A DNA stretch of 64,000 nucleotides from Pseudomonas mosselii (lineage in GTDB: Bacteria; Pseudomonadota; Gammaproteobacteria; Pseudomonadales; Pseudomonadaceae), in NCBI RefSeq assembly GCF_003205295.1, contig NZ_QJRP01000002.1:1-64000 (forward strand), given 5' to 3'. Both the position numbers and the translations under genes were made by a program. The notes beneath the pieces are model-generated. The model was given only the letters and a program-made list of their open reading frames with translations. It was not told the origin of the DNA and searched no databases. Positions 39,712 through 49,058 of the stretch are shown here, piece after piece; within the stretch, counting starts at the first letter, position 1, and each line of letters begins with the position of its first letter.

Positions 39712-40464
39712 TCAGCGCTGCTTGTCCACCAACCCCTTGAGCAGATCCATCGGCATCGGAAACACGATGGTCGAGCTCTTGTCCCCGGCGATCGACCCCA
39801 GCGTCTGCATGTAGCGCAGCTGCATCGCCCCTGGCTCCTTGCCCAGCATCTGCGCCGCCTGCATCAGCTTCTCCGACGCCTGCAGCTCGCCTTCGGCATG
39901 GATCACCTTGGCCCGTCGTTCGCGTTCGGCCTCGGCCTGGCGGGCGATGGCGCGGACCATCGACTCGTTGAGGTCGACATGCTTGATCTCGACGTTGGCC
40001 ACCTTGATGCCCCAGGCGTCGGTCTGCGCGTCCAGTACCTGGCGGATGTCCGAGTTCAACTGTTCGCGCTCGGCCAGCAGTTCGTCCAGCTCGTGCTTGC
40101 CGAGCACGGCGCGCAGGGTGGTCTGGGCCAGCTGGCTGGTGGCGGCGAGGAAGTCCTCGACCTGGATGATCGCCTTCTGCGGGTCGAGCACGCGAAAGTA
40201 CAGCACGGCGTTGACCTTGACCGAGACGTTGTCGCGGGTGATCACGTCCTGGGGCGGCACGTCGAGCACCACGGTGCGCAGGTCGACGCGGACCATCTGC
40301 TGGATGCCGGGAATCAGGATGATCAGCCCCGGGCCCTTGACCTGCCAGAAGCGCCCGAGCTGGAACACCACGCCGCGCTCGTACTCGCGCAGGATGCGCA
40401 GGGCCGACAGCAGCAGTATGGCCAGCAGCACCAGCATGGCGCTGAAACCGAATTGCATGAACAT
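39712..40464 (-). CDS. Slipin (SPFH/stomatin-like) membrane protein
   Basis: A 250-residue protein with one N-terminal membrane segment and an SPFH domain ([49 protein letters not shown]). It forms membrane scaffolds and is a known substrate and partner of NfeD proteases. It follows nfeD by 3 bases, as an operon. Confidence 0.92.
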   Translation of the reverse strand: MFMQFGFSAMLVLLAILLLSALRILREYERGVVFQLGRFWQVKGPGLIILIPGIQQMVRVDLRTVVLDVPPQDVITRDNVSVKVNAVLYFRVLDPQKAIIQVEDFLAATSQLAQTTLRAVLGKHELDELLAEREQLNSDIRQVLDAQTDAWGIKVANVEIKHVDLNESMVRAIARQAEAERERRAKVIHAEGELQASEKLMQAAQMLGKEPGAMQLRYMQTLGSIAGDKSSTIVFPMPMDLLKGLVDKQR

Positions 40465-40467
40465 CGT

Positions 40468-41817
40468 CTACTCTCCTTGCGCCGTGGGCGCAGTGGCGCT
40501 GACCTCCAGCGTCACGCCATGACGGGCAGTCACCCGCACGTGCTGGCCCGGCTGCAGCGGTGTCGCGCACTGCGCCTGCCACTGTTCGCCCTGGGCCTGT
40601 ACCGAACCGCAGAACGGGTTGTCCGTGTGTACCTGGATCACCGTGACCAGGCTGCCCACCAGCCCGGCGTCGCCGCTGACCAGGGCGCGCCGGCGTGCCT
40701 TCAGCGCCATGCCCAGCACGCCACCGAGCAGCAGCGCCGACAGTACCGCCAGGCTGACGATCAGCGTCAGCGGGATGCCGAAACCCGGGGCGTCAGTGTC
40801 CATCAGGATCACCGCGCCGACCACGAAGGCGACGATGCCGCCGAAGCCGACCACCCCGAAACTGGGCAGGAACGCCTCGGCGACCATGAACGCCACCCCG
40901 AGCAGGATCAACGCCACCCCGGCGTGGCTCACCGGCAGCAATTGCAGGGCGTACAGCGCCAGCAGCAGGCAGATGCCACCGACCACGCCGCCGACCCCGG
41001 AGCCCGGATTCATGAACTCGAACAGCAGGCCGTACACGCCGATCATGATCAGGATCAGCGCCACGCTGGGGTTGGTGATCACCGCCAGCAGGCGAGTGCG
41101 CCAGTCCGGCAGGTGCTCCACCACATTGGCGCCGACGGTCTGCAGTGATGCTGACTGGCCGGCGACGGCCAGCGTCCGGCCATCGAGTTGGCGCAGCAGG
41201 TCGGGCAGGTCAACGGCGACCAGGTCGATCACCTTCAGCCGCTGGGCTTCGCTGGCCGACAGGCTGACCGCCTCGCGCACGGCCTTTTCCGCCCAGTCGG
41301 CGTTGCGCCCGCGCAGTTGCGCCAGGCCACGGATGTAGGCCGCGGCGTCGTTGACCTGTTTGCGGGCGAGGGTGTCCTGCTCGCTGTTCGCAGCGGGCTT
41401 TTCGTCCTTGCCGGGGATGCCGATCTGTACCGGCGTCGCCGCGCCCAGGTTGGTGCCTGGGGCCATGGCCGCCACGTGGCTGGCGTAGAGGATGTAGGTA
41501 CCGGCGCTGGCCGCCCGGGCACCGCTCGGGGCGACGTAGGTGACCACCGGCACGGGGCTTGCGAGGATGGCCTTGATGATCTGGCGCATGGCGCTGTCGA
41601 GCCCGCCGGGGGTGTCGAGGCGGATCACCACCAGCTGCGCGCCTTGGGCCTGCGCCTGGTCCAGCCCGCGCAACAGGTAGTCGGCGCTCGCCGGGCCGAT
41701 GGCGTCGTCGACGCTCAGCAGCCACACATTGGCGCCGGGCGCGGCCTGGCCCCCCGGGGCGAAGCCCAGGATCAGCAGCAACAGCAACAGCAGCACGCAC
41801 CAGCGCCGGGCGATCAC
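40468..41817 (-). CDS. NfeD-family membrane serine protease
   Basis: A 449-residue protein. A signal peptide precedes a ClpP-like domain with the nucleophile Ser in GARAASAGTYI and the oxyanion segment DTPGGLDSAM. Four to five membrane segments follow (ALILIMIGVYGLLFEF, GICLLLALYAL), then a C-terminal OB fold. Archaeal homologues cleave slipin C-termini with a Ser-Lys dyad. The start is a GTG at 41817 with GAGGTG upstream. Confidence 0.9.
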   Translation of the reverse strand: MIARRWCVLLLLLLLILGFAPGGQAAPGANVWLLSVDDAIGPASADYLLRGLDQAQAQGAQLVVIRLDTPGGLDSAMRQIIKAILASPVPVVTYVAPSGARAASAGTYILYASHVAAMAPGTNLGAATPVQIGIPGKDEKPAANSEQDTLARKQVNDAAAYIRGLAQLRGRNADWAEKAVREAVSLSASEAQRLKVIDLVAVDLPDLLRQLDGRTLAVAGQSASLQTVGANVVEHLPDWRTRLLAVITNPSVALILIMIGVYGLLFEFMNPGSGVGGVVGGICLLLALYALQLLPVSHAGVALILLGVAFMVAEAFLPSFGVVGFGGIVAFVVGAVILMDTDAPGFGIPLTLIVSLAVLSALLLGGVLGMALKARRRALVSGDAGLVGSLVTVIQVHTDNPFCGSVQAQGEQWQAQCATPLQPGQHVRVTARHGVTLEVSATAPTAQGE

Positions 41818-41913
41818 CTGTCGTCACCTCATGCGGACCTGTCCTTGAAGTTTAGCCGTGGCTGCCGGGCCACGGCCTAAACTTGAGGGTGGGGGCAAAA
41901 CCGGAGGTGCATC

Positions 41914-42372
41914 ATGCGTATGGCCAAGACCCTTCAGCAGCGCCTGGACCAGGCCAACTGCGACTACGACATCATTCCCCATCCCCATTCGGCCACCAGC
42001 CTGGAGTCGGCGCGCACGGCCGGCGTACCCGCCGAGCGGGTCGCCAAGTCGGTGATGCTCGATGACCGCCATGGCAACTACATCATGGCCGTGCTGCCGG
42101 CCAACCGGCACCTGGACATGACCGAGGTGCGCATGACCGGCGCCTGGCAACTGACCCGCGAAAGCAACCTGCCGAGCCTGTTCGGCGATTGCGAACGCGG
42201 CGCCATCCCGGCCCTGGGCGACGCCTACAACATTCCCATGCTGCTCGACCGGACCCTTACCCGCCAGGGTGATGTCTATCTCGAGGCAGGTGACCACGAT
42301 CACCTTATCCATATGAGCATGGAGCAATACTTGAAACTGGTGCCGCACGCCGAAGTGCGCGAACTGAGCTGA
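41914..42372 (+). CDS. YbaK/EbsC-type aminoacyl-tRNA deacylase
   Basis: A 152-residue protein of the INS/YbaK superfamily (LESARTAGVPAERVAKSVML, Lys in VAKSVML and GDAYNIPMLLD). These editing proteins hydrolyse mischarged tRNAs such as Cys- or Ala-tRNA(Pro). Which subtype applies is open. Confidence 0.85.
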   Translation: MRMAKTLQQRLDQANCDYDIIPHPHSATSLESARTAGVPAERVAKSVMLDDRHGNYIMAVLPANRHLDMTEVRMTGAWQLTRESNLPSLFGDCERGAIPALGDAYNIPMLLDRTLTRQGDVYLEAGDHDHLIHMSMEQYLKLVPHAEVRELS

Positions 42373-42432
42373 TGCTCGCAAACCACGCCGGGCTGGCGTC
42401 GTGGACGACCGGCCCGGCCATAGGAGTGAATC

Positions 42433-42675
42433 ATGGAAGCGCCGATCCACAAGTTTTCCGAACTGTTCAAGCAACTGGGCCTGCCGGACGATGCGCTGGG
42501 CATCGACCAGTTCATCACCAGCCATTCGCCGCTCAAGGGGGATGTGAAGCTGGTGGACGCGCCGTTCTGGAACGAGTCCCAGCGCTCGTTCCTCAGGGAC
42601 AGCATCCTTGAGGATGCCGATTGGGCGGAGCTGTTCGACCAACTCAACGAAGCGCTGCGCCGTCCCCGCAAATAA
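42433..42675 (+). CDS. DUF2789 protein
   Basis: An 80-residue protein: a helix FSELFKQLGLPDD, then FITSHSPLKGDVKL and WNESQRSFLRDSIL. This is the DUF2789 family; function is unknown. It is 60 bases after the deacylase gene. Confidence 0.85.
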   Translation: MEAPIHKFSELFKQLGLPDDALGIDQFITSHSPLKGDVKLVDAPFWNESQRSFLRDSILEDADWAELFDQLNEALRRPRK

Positions 42676-42745
42676 AGCGCCGAGCGGCACCTGATGGGTG
42701 ATCGGGCCGTTGCTATGCTCAGGGAAAACAAGAGGGGATGGCGCA

Positions 42746-43384
42746 ATGAAAGATCCCTACGCACCCGGTTTCTGGTGCACCGTGACGATCCTGGGCACCC
42801 TGACCGCCGGCTACTTCTACGGTATCCGGCACACCCACACGATGAACCAGGCCGTGCAGTTTCTCTATGCCGCCGCCGCCGTGACCGCGGCGGTGGCGTT
42901 GTGCGGCCTGGCGTGGATCGCCTGGCAGCAGTTGCACCTGAACAGGCGTGAAGTCGCCCAGGGGCGAACGTTGCTGACCATCTGGAACACCAAGGTCGCC
43001 CTGCGCCGCGTCGAGACGGTGTTCGACCGTTATTTCTGGGGCAGCTACTGGCACTCCGGACGCACCTTCGAGGAGGTGATGGGCGAGCTCAAGGGCACGC
43101 CGCTGGAGCAGAGCCTGGACGCCCTCAAGCGCCAGTGCCGGGAACTCGACCGGGAAGTGCACGACCACCACCATCACTGGCTGGCCAATGCCCGCGACCT
43201 GTCCAGCGTGGCCACGGCCATGGCCCGCGAGCGCTATCAGCTGGACCTGTGCGATGCGCCGGCCCGTGACGGCGGCAACACCGCCGTGCTCAACCGGGAT
43301 CTGGAAGTGCTGGTATACACCTGGTCGGCGCGCCTGCGCAGCTTCGACCATCAGCTGGACGAGCTGGAGCGCGCCTATCACTGA
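42746..43384 (+). CDS. Hypothetical membrane protein with two N-terminal helices
   Basis: A 212-residue protein. Two membrane segments (FWCTVTILGTLTAGYFYGI and FLYAAAAVTAAVALCGLAWIAW) are followed by a ~145-residue cytosolic helical domain with a histidine run (HDHHHHW). I recognise no family. ATG 42746 was chosen as AGGGGAT lies upstream. It is convergent with the CBS gene. Confidence 0.7.
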   Translation: MKDPYAPGFWCTVTILGTLTAGYFYGIRHTHTMNQAVQFLYAAAAVTAAVALCGLAWIAWQQLHLNRREVAQGRTLLTIWNTKVALRRVETVFDRYFWGSYWHSGRTFEEVMGELKGTPLEQSLDALKRQCRELDREVHDHHHHWLANARDLSSVATAMARERYQLDLCDAPARDGGNTAVLNRDLEVLVYTWSARLRSFDHQLDELERAYH

Positions 43385-43390
43385 GCAGGG

Positions 43391-43828
43391 TTATTCACCG
43401 CGGATGTATTGCTCAAGCTGCAGGATCAGGTTGGCCTGTTCGGCGATGGTTTCCTTGACCAGGTCGCCGATCGACAGCAACCCGAGCAGCTTGCCCTCAT
43501 GCACCACCGGCAGGTGGCGCAGGTGGCGGTTGGTCATCAGGTTCATGCAGTACTCGAGGTTCTGCTTGGGCTCAACCGTGACTACCGGAGAACTCATGAT
43601 GTCGCGTACCGGCGTGGCCGCCGAGGAGCGACCCTTGAGCACCAGCTTGCGGGCGTAGTCGCGTTCGCTGACGATTCCCACTACCTGGTCGTTCTCCACC
43701 ACCGGCAGTGCACCGACGTTCTTCTCCGCCAGCAGCCTCAAGGCATCCAGCACCGAGTCGTCAGGGTTGATGGTGTAGACGGTGTGGTGCTGGGACTTGG
43801 CTTTGAGGATTTGTTCGACGTTCTTCAT
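43391..43828 (-). CDS. CBS-domain protein
   Basis: A 145-residue protein consisting of two CBS domains (GALPVVENDQVVGIVSERDYAR and HLRHLPVVHEGKLLGLLSIGDL) with a C-terminal helix. CBS pairs bind adenine nucleotides or NAD(H) and sense energy state; no effector domain is attached. ATG at 43828 chosen by family start. Confidence 0.9.
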   Translation of the reverse strand: MKNVEQILKAKSQHHTVYTINPDDSVLDALRLLAEKNVGALPVVENDQVVGIVSERDYARKLVLKGRSSAATPVRDIMSSPVVTVEPKQNLEYCMNLMTNRHLRHLPVVHEGKLLGLLSIGDLVKETIAEQANLILQLEQYIRGE

Positions 43829-43974
43829 ACGGGCCTCTGTGGGTGGAAACGCGACGTGTCGGAGTAAATAAAGCATCCGGCACGGCGCTCTGCACGGCAA
43901 TGCAGGAAACGGCATCGAGGTGATTGAAAAACGTCATCGCGGCAAGGGGCCGCAACGCGGCCCCGGGTGGGTCA

Positions 43975-45705
43975 TCAGAGCTTCGGCATCTGCCCGATCC
44001 GCGCCACCATCTCGCTGACGATCTGCAGGTCGAGCATGAACTGCTCCACGGTCTTGAACTCGTTGTCGTTGTGCCCGGTGTATTTCACGTCCGGCATGGC
44101 CAGGCCGAACTGCACGCCATTGGGCAGGTCATGCACCGAGGTGGCGCCGGCGGAGGTGCCGTACTCGTGCTTCATGCCCAGGTTCTCGCTGGCCACGGCC
44201 AGCAGGGCCTTGACCCATTCGCCCTCGGGGTTGCGGTACATCGGCTCGTCGAGGGTGTAGTCGAAGGCAACCGGGGTCTTGCTCTTGGCCTTCCACGCAT
44301 CGAGCTTGCCGGCGATCTCGCCCTTCAGGGTGTCGAGCGACTTGCCCTTTGGAATGCGCAGGTTCACCGCCAGCTTCAGCGCCTTGTCATCCAGGCCGAC
44401 GAAGGTCAGCGAGGTGGTCAGCGGACCCATGAAGTCGTCCTTGAAGCCGACGCCGAGCTTGTTGCCCAGGTAGTCCAGGCCCCAGTTGTCGGCGGCGTAG
44501 CGGGCGGCGTCGGTGATGTGGTTGTGCTTGAGCGGTACGTCTTTGCCCAGGCCGTTGAGGAAGTCGAGCATGCGTGCCACCGGGTTGACCCCGGATTCGG
44601 GCTCGGAGGAGTGCGCCGACACGCCGGTCACGGTCAGCAGCACCTGCTTGCCGTCCACCTTGGCGTCGATGCTGAAGTCGCCGCCATGGTGTTTGACATA
44701 GGCCGCGCCGGCCTTGTTCAGCGCCTTGGCCATGTCGGCCGGCTTGTCGCTGGTCAGTGTCGCCACCGAGCTGCCGGGGATCTGGTTGGTGGCCAGGCCG
44801 CCGGTGAGGTTGATCACTTCGGCGCCTTTGCCGTCACCGGCACGCTTGGCGAAGGTGGCCATGACGGTGCCATAGCCCTTCTCGGCGATCACCACCGGGT
44901 AGCCGCCGTCCAGCGCCAGGTTGTAGTCGGGGGTGGCGTTGCGTTCGAAGTAGTAGGGGATGGCGTCACCGGTGGTTTCCTCGGTGGTGTCCACCAGCAG
45001 CTTGAACTGGCGCGCCAGCGGCAGCTTCTCGTCCTTGGCCACCTTCAGCGCGTACAGCGCGACGACGATGCCGTTCTTGTCGTCCTCGGTGCCGCGGCCA
45101 TACATGCGGTCGCCCACCAGGGTGACCTTGAACGGGTCGAGCTTGGTGCCGTCCTTGAGCTTCCAGTTTTCCGGAGTGACCGGTACCACGTCGGCGTGGG
45201 CGTGGATGCCGATCACTTCCTTGCCTTCACCGAGGGTGATCTCGTAGACGCGGTTGTCGATGTTGCGGAACGTCAGGCCGAAGCCCTCGGCCAGGGCCTT
45301 GATCTTGTCGGCAATCTTGATGAACTCAGGGTTCTCGTGCTGCGGCACACCCTCTTTGCGAACGGTCGGGATTTCCACCAGCTCGCGCAGGGTTTCCTTG
45401 GCGGCCTTGCCGTACTTGATGCGGGTGTACAGGCCCAGCAGGCGGTTGATCTCGTCCTGCTGCTCGGCGCTCAGCGGCTTGCCGGCCAGGTACAGCTTGA
45501 GGGTGTCGTCCAGCTTGTCGGCCTTGGCCAGGTCGCTGCCGGCCAGCTTGCCGAGGAACTGCTTGAAGTCGGCCGGGTCGCTGCCGTCGTAGGCCTTGAT
45601 GATGGCGGCAGACTGCTGCTGGGAGAGGTTGGCCTGGGCCGGGATCGAGAACATGGCCACGCTGGCCAGCAGGAGCGATGCGGCGGATAGCTTGGTGAAG
45701 GGCAT
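43975..45705 (-). CDS. Periplasmic M20-family dipeptidase
   Basis: A 576-residue zinc peptidase with a signal peptide (LSAASLLLASVAMFSIPAQA). Metal-binding segments are IGIHAHADVVPV, YGRGTEDDKNG and DTTEETTGD. The dimerisation domain lies in the middle. It resembles PepV-type dipeptidases but is secreted and has an extra ~90-residue N-terminal helical part. ATG 45705 is used because AAGGA is 12 bases upstream; an ATG at 45717 abuts the AAGGA. Confidence 0.88.
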   Translation of the reverse strand: MPFTKLSAASLLLASVAMFSIPAQANLSQQQSAAIIKAYDGSDPADFKQFLGKLAGSDLAKADKLDDTLKLYLAGKPLSAEQQDEINRLLGLYTRIKYGKAAKETLRELVEIPTVRKEGVPQHENPEFIKIADKIKALAEGFGLTFRNIDNRVYEITLGEGKEVIGIHAHADVVPVTPENWKLKDGTKLDPFKVTLVGDRMYGRGTEDDKNGIVVALYALKVAKDEKLPLARQFKLLVDTTEETTGDAIPYYFERNATPDYNLALDGGYPVVIAEKGYGTVMATFAKRAGDGKGAEVINLTGGLATNQIPGSSVATLTSDKPADMAKALNKAGAAYVKHHGGDFSIDAKVDGKQVLLTVTGVSAHSSEPESGVNPVARMLDFLNGLGKDVPLKHNHITDAARYAADNWGLDYLGNKLGVGFKDDFMGPLTTSLTFVGLDDKALKLAVNLRIPKGKSLDTLKGEIAGKLDAWKAKSKTPVAFDYTLDEPMYRNPEGEWVKALLAVASENLGMKHEYGTSAGATSVHDLPNGVQFGLAMPDVKYTGHNDNEFKTVEQFMLDLQIVSEMVARIGQMPKL

Positions 45706-45901
45706 GGGTGTGGGCATTCCTTTGCAAGGGGTGGAGGGTGACCGTTTACGCAAACGGAAGATGCCCACGCTATCACCAATGACCACCGGCACGGGAGAGG
45801 CGGCAATGTGCTTTTCTGCACAAACGTGCAAGCTTTCATCTACGGCGCGGCCTGCAGGTTTATGACAAAAATGCGTATCATTAGCGTTTTTTGTAATAAC
45901 C

Positions 45902-46067
45902 CTAGTGTCCTGTCTCGGAAATACGTTCTCTTTTGGCGAGTGGCTTGGGTGTTCGGCCAAGGCGCCGCGACGAGTCATAGCAGGGCTATGGCGAGGAGTG
46001 GCAACGCGGGCCGGGCGCCCAAGACGCCGCCAAAAGTGAACAGCTTATTTCCGAGACAGGACACTAG
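45902..46067. mobile_element. 166-bp MITE-like palindromic element
   Basis: Perfect 22-base terminal inverted repeats (CTAGTGTCCTGTCTCGGAAA.. at the left) continue inward as an imperfect palindrome: TTTTGGCG/CGCCAAAA, CTTGGG/CCCAAG and CATAGC/GCTATG. No transposase frame is present. It lies between two divergent promoters. It could be a non-autonomous transposable element or a large REP-type repeat. Confidence 0.65.
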
Positions 46068-46088
46068 CGTCACAAGAGAAGGATCCTC

Positions 46089-47939
46089 ATGTTCATGTCT
46101 TACCTTGCACCCCTGGCCGGGGTGCTGGCATTCACCCTGGCCTGCATTGCGCCCGCCCAGGCCCGGGACGATGGCACCGACCACTCCGTCACCCTTGAAA
46201 AGGTCGTGCAGACCTTCACCGTGCAGCGCGACGGCAGTTTCCAGGTGGCGATCGAATCGGTCTCGCGCATCAACGAAGAGCGCGCCATCCAGGCCAAGGC
46301 CCAGCAAGCACTGAGCTACAACCGTGGGTACGAAACCCTGGAGGTCGACCAAGCCTTCACCCAGAAGCCCGACGGGCGCAAGGTCATGGTCGATGCCTCG
46401 CAGATCAAGGAGCAGCAGGAGCAGGCGTCCACCTACGCGCCGATGTTCCAGGACTCCCGGGTCAAGGTGGTGATCTTCCCGGAAGTGGCCGTTGGTGACC
46501 GCCTGGTGTTGCGCTACAAGCGCCATCGCACCACCGCGCTGTTCCCCGGCCATTTCGAGGACCTCACCGCGGCGGAGTTTCACCCCGTGGGGCAGTTCTC
46601 GCTGATCTACGACCTGCCGGCGGACCTGCCACTGTATGCCGACGCACGTGGTTTCAAGGCGTCCACGCCCAAGGTCGGCAAGGGCCGCAAGGTCTACCGC
46701 TGGGACTTCGTGCCGACCGACAGGGCCAGGATCGAGGCGAGCGCGGTGTCCTACCTGGACTATGGTCAGTACCTCGCGGTCTCGACCTTCAACGACTACG
46801 CAGGGCTCGCTGCCAGCTACCAGGCGCGCGCCGGCGTGCAAGTGACCCCGGCGATTGCCGCGTTGGCCGAACAATTGACGGCGAACCTGCCCGACGCCCG
46901 GGCCAAGGCGCTCAAGCTCAGCGATTGGGTGCGTGAGAACATCCGCTACGTGGCGGTCTATGTCGGTGCCGGCGGCGTGGTTCCGCATGCGGCGCAGAGC
47001 GTGCTCGACAACCGCTATGGCGACTGCAAGGACCATGTGGCCCTGCTCGAGGCGCTGCTCAAGGCGGCGGGTATAGAGAGCTCGCCGGCGCTGATCAACC
47101 TCGGCAATGCCTACCAGCTGCCGAAGGTGCCGACACTCGGCGTGCTCAACCATGTGCTGACCTATGTGCCGAGCCTCGACCTGTACCTGGACTCGACCGA
47201 TCCGTCGGTGGCTGCCGGTTACCTGCCGCTGATGGACCTGGACAAGACCACGCTGCTGACCGCCACCGGCGCGTTCGGCAAGACACCGGCCACCCAGTTC
47301 GGCAAGCAGGTCGGTGAAATGCTGTTCAAGGTCAAGGACACGGGGGCCGCGGACTTCAGCGGCGACTCGACCATCGAAGGCTGGGCCAGCGAGGTCAACC
47401 GCTATGGCGCCAAGACGATGAAACCGACAGACCTCGATCGCATCGTCGAGCAGGTGCTCAATGCCTACGGGCAACGGGGCAGCGGCAAGATCCTGATCCA
47501 GCCGTCGGTGGCACCGGAGCATTTCCGCAGCCAGGTCCAGGGCCATACCGAGAACCTGGTGAACCTGCCCGGCCCGGTGGGCGTGCCAGCCCTGAGCAGC
47601 CTGGTGGGCGGCATCGCCCAGTCGGTCTACGGGTTTGCCACCGAGAACGAGCGCACCCAGGGCTTCGTGTGCATTTCCAACGAAACGCTGGAGCAGTCGC
47701 GCTTCGAGTTCCCTGCCGGCGTCACCGTCCTGGCGACGCCAAAGGCCGTTGCTGTGAAGGAAGGCAGTTTCGACTACAGCGCCCGCTACACCCGTGACGG
47801 CAACGCGGTGGTGGTCGAGCGTCGCATGCAGTTCAAGCACCCGAAGGCGGTGTGCACGCCTGAGGAGTTCAAGGCGATGAAGCCGGTCATCGAGACCATG
47901 GTCCGGGACCTGCAGGGCCAGATCATCGTGCAGGGCTGA
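46089..47939 (+). CDS. DUF3857 and transglutaminase-like domain protein
   Basis: A 616-residue protein with a signal peptide (APLAGVLAFTLACIAPAQA), an N-terminal DUF3857 beta domain (~30-240), and a transglutaminase core with the triad Cys313 (NRYGDCKDH), His355 (LNHVLTYV) and Asp368 (LYLDST). A C-terminal beta domain of the DUF3858 kind follows. Possible protease or crosslinker in the periplasm; function unproven. AAGGAT precedes the ATG. Confidence 0.85.
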   Translation: MFMSYLAPLAGVLAFTLACIAPAQARDDGTDHSVTLEKVVQTFTVQRDGSFQVAIESVSRINEERAIQAKAQQALSYNRGYETLEVDQAFTQKPDGRKVMVDASQIKEQQEQASTYAPMFQDSRVKVVIFPEVAVGDRLVLRYKRHRTTALFPGHFEDLTAAEFHPVGQFSLIYDLPADLPLYADARGFKASTPKVGKGRKVYRWDFVPTDRARIEASAVSYLDYGQYLAVSTFNDYAGLAASYQARAGVQVTPAIAALAEQLTANLPDARAKALKLSDWVRENIRYVAVYVGAGGVVPHAAQSVLDNRYGDCKDHVALLEALLKAAGIESSPALINLGNAYQLPKVPTLGVLNHVLTYVPSLDLYLDSTDPSVAAGYLPLMDLDKTTLLTATGAFGKTPATQFGKQVGEMLFKVKDTGAADFSGDSTIEGWASEVNRYGAKTMKPTDLDRIVEQVLNAYGQRGSGKILIQPSVAPEHFRSQVQGHTENLVNLPGPVGVPALSSLVGGIAQSVYGFATENERTQGFVCISNETLEQSRFEFPAGVTVLATPKAVAVKEGSFDYSARYTRDGNAVVVERRMQFKHPKAVCTPEEFKAMKPVIETMVRDLQGQIIVQG

Positions 47940-47952
47940 GGTCCGGAAACGA

Positions 47953-47987
47953 AAAAGCCCCGCCAGAGCGATCTGAGCGGGGCTTTT
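47953..47987. terminator. Bidirectional terminator
   Basis: AAAAGCCCCGC...GCGGGGCTTTT between the DUF3857 gene and the tRNA gene; serves both strands. Confidence 0.85.
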
Positions 47988-48031
47988 GCTTGCCGGCACC
48001 GGTGAAAACACACGGGTGACGGCTGATATCA

Positions 48032-48108
48032 TGGCGCACTCGGCGGGATTCGAACCCACGACCCCTGCCTTCGGAGGGCAGTACTCTATCCAGCTGAGCT
48101 ACGAGTGC
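48032..48108 (-). tRNA. tRNA-Arg(CCG)
   Basis: A 77-base cloverleaf on the minus strand starting GCACTCGTAGCTCAGCTGG, with anticodon loop CTCCGAA (anticodon CCG) and T-arm GGTTCGAATCC. The 3' CCA is encoded (TGG on the plus strand at 48032-48034). Confidence 0.96.
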
Positions 48109-48194
48109 AACGGGCCGCATGATACCCATCTGTGTCGGTGGCGTCCATGGCCTTGATCTGTGGAGTTTTTTCCCGGGGGGACAGCGGGTGCCGG

Positions 48195-49058
48195 TCACAG
48201 TGCGATCAGCTCCGGCCGCAGCCCCTCCACCCGCTGTCCCGCAGGCTTGAGATACCCGCCATCCCCGGTGATCTGGTGCAGGACCTTTTCGCGCAAGCCA
48301 TGCAATGCCACGCCGGTGCGCTGGCGCGGGTGCGGCAGGTCGATTTCCACCACCGCCTTGATCCTCCCCGGCCTCGGCTCCAGCACCACCACCCGGTCGG
48401 CCAGGTAGGTGGCTTCCTCGGCATCGTGGGTGACCAGCAGGATGGTGATCCCCGAGCGCTCGCGAATCGCCAGCAGTTCGTCCTGCAGCTGTTGGCGGGT
48501 CAGCGCGTCGAGGGCGCCGAAGGGTTCGTCCAGCAGCAGGATCCGTGGACTGGCCACCAGGCCGCGGGCGATAGCCACGCGCTGGGCCATGCCGCCGGAC
48601 AGCTGGTGCGGATAGGCCGATTCGAAGCCGACCAGCCCCACCAGCTGCACGAACTCGTGCACGCGCCGGGCACGCTCGCCCTGGGTGAGGGTCTCGTTGA
48701 CCAGCCCCAGGCCGATGTTTTGCGCCACCGTCAGCCATGGGAACAGGCGGTGCTCCTGAAACACGATGCCGCGTTCGCCGCCGATGCCGTTGACCAGCTG
48801 GCCGTCGACCCGGATCGTGCCGCTGTAGTCGGTGTCCAGCCCCACCAGCAGACGCAGCAGGGTGGACTTGCCGCAGCCGGAGGAGCCGACGATGGCGATG
48901 AACTCGCCTTCGTTGATCGACAGGTCGAAGTTGCGGATCGCCTCGAAGGGCTGGCCATCGACGCTGAAGGTCTTGCCGACCTGCTCGAAACTGACCAGCG
49001 GTGGCGTGGCGTCGGGTTGGTTGGCCGCGTGCAGGGCCGGGGTGATGAAGGCGTTCAT
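48195..49058 (-). CDS. atsC: Sulfate-ester ABC transporter ATPase AtsC
   Basis: A 287-residue ABC ATPase of the SsuB/TauB group: Walker A GSSGCGKST, Q-loop, signature QLSGGMAQR, Walker B ILLLDEPFGALD, His in VTHDAEEA. It energises uptake by the adjacent permease; its start overlaps the permease end by 4 bases. The identification as AtsC rests on the neighbouring atsR-atsK. Confidence 0.85.
   Translation of the reverse strand: MNAFITPALHAANQPDATPPLVSFEQVGKTFSVDGQPFEAIRNFDLSINEGEFIAIVGSSGCGKSTLLRLLVGLDTDYSGTIRVDGQLVNGIGGERGIVFQEHRLFPWLTVAQNIGLGLVNETLTQGERARRVHEFVQLVGLVGFESAYPHQLSGGMAQRVAIARGLVASPRILLLDEPFGALDALTRQQLQDELLAIRERSGITILLVTHDAEEATYLADRVVVLEPRPGRIKAVVEIDLPHPRQRTGVALHGLREKVLHQITGDGGYLKPAGQRVEGLRPELIAL

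Noticed and set aside
41824..42690. A 288-codon minus-strand frame opposite the deacylase and DUF2789 genes
   Set aside because: It covers two well-formed plus-strand genes and has antisense composition.
45902..46067. Calling the palindrome an insertion sequence
   Set aside because: No transposase frame, and 166 bases is too short.
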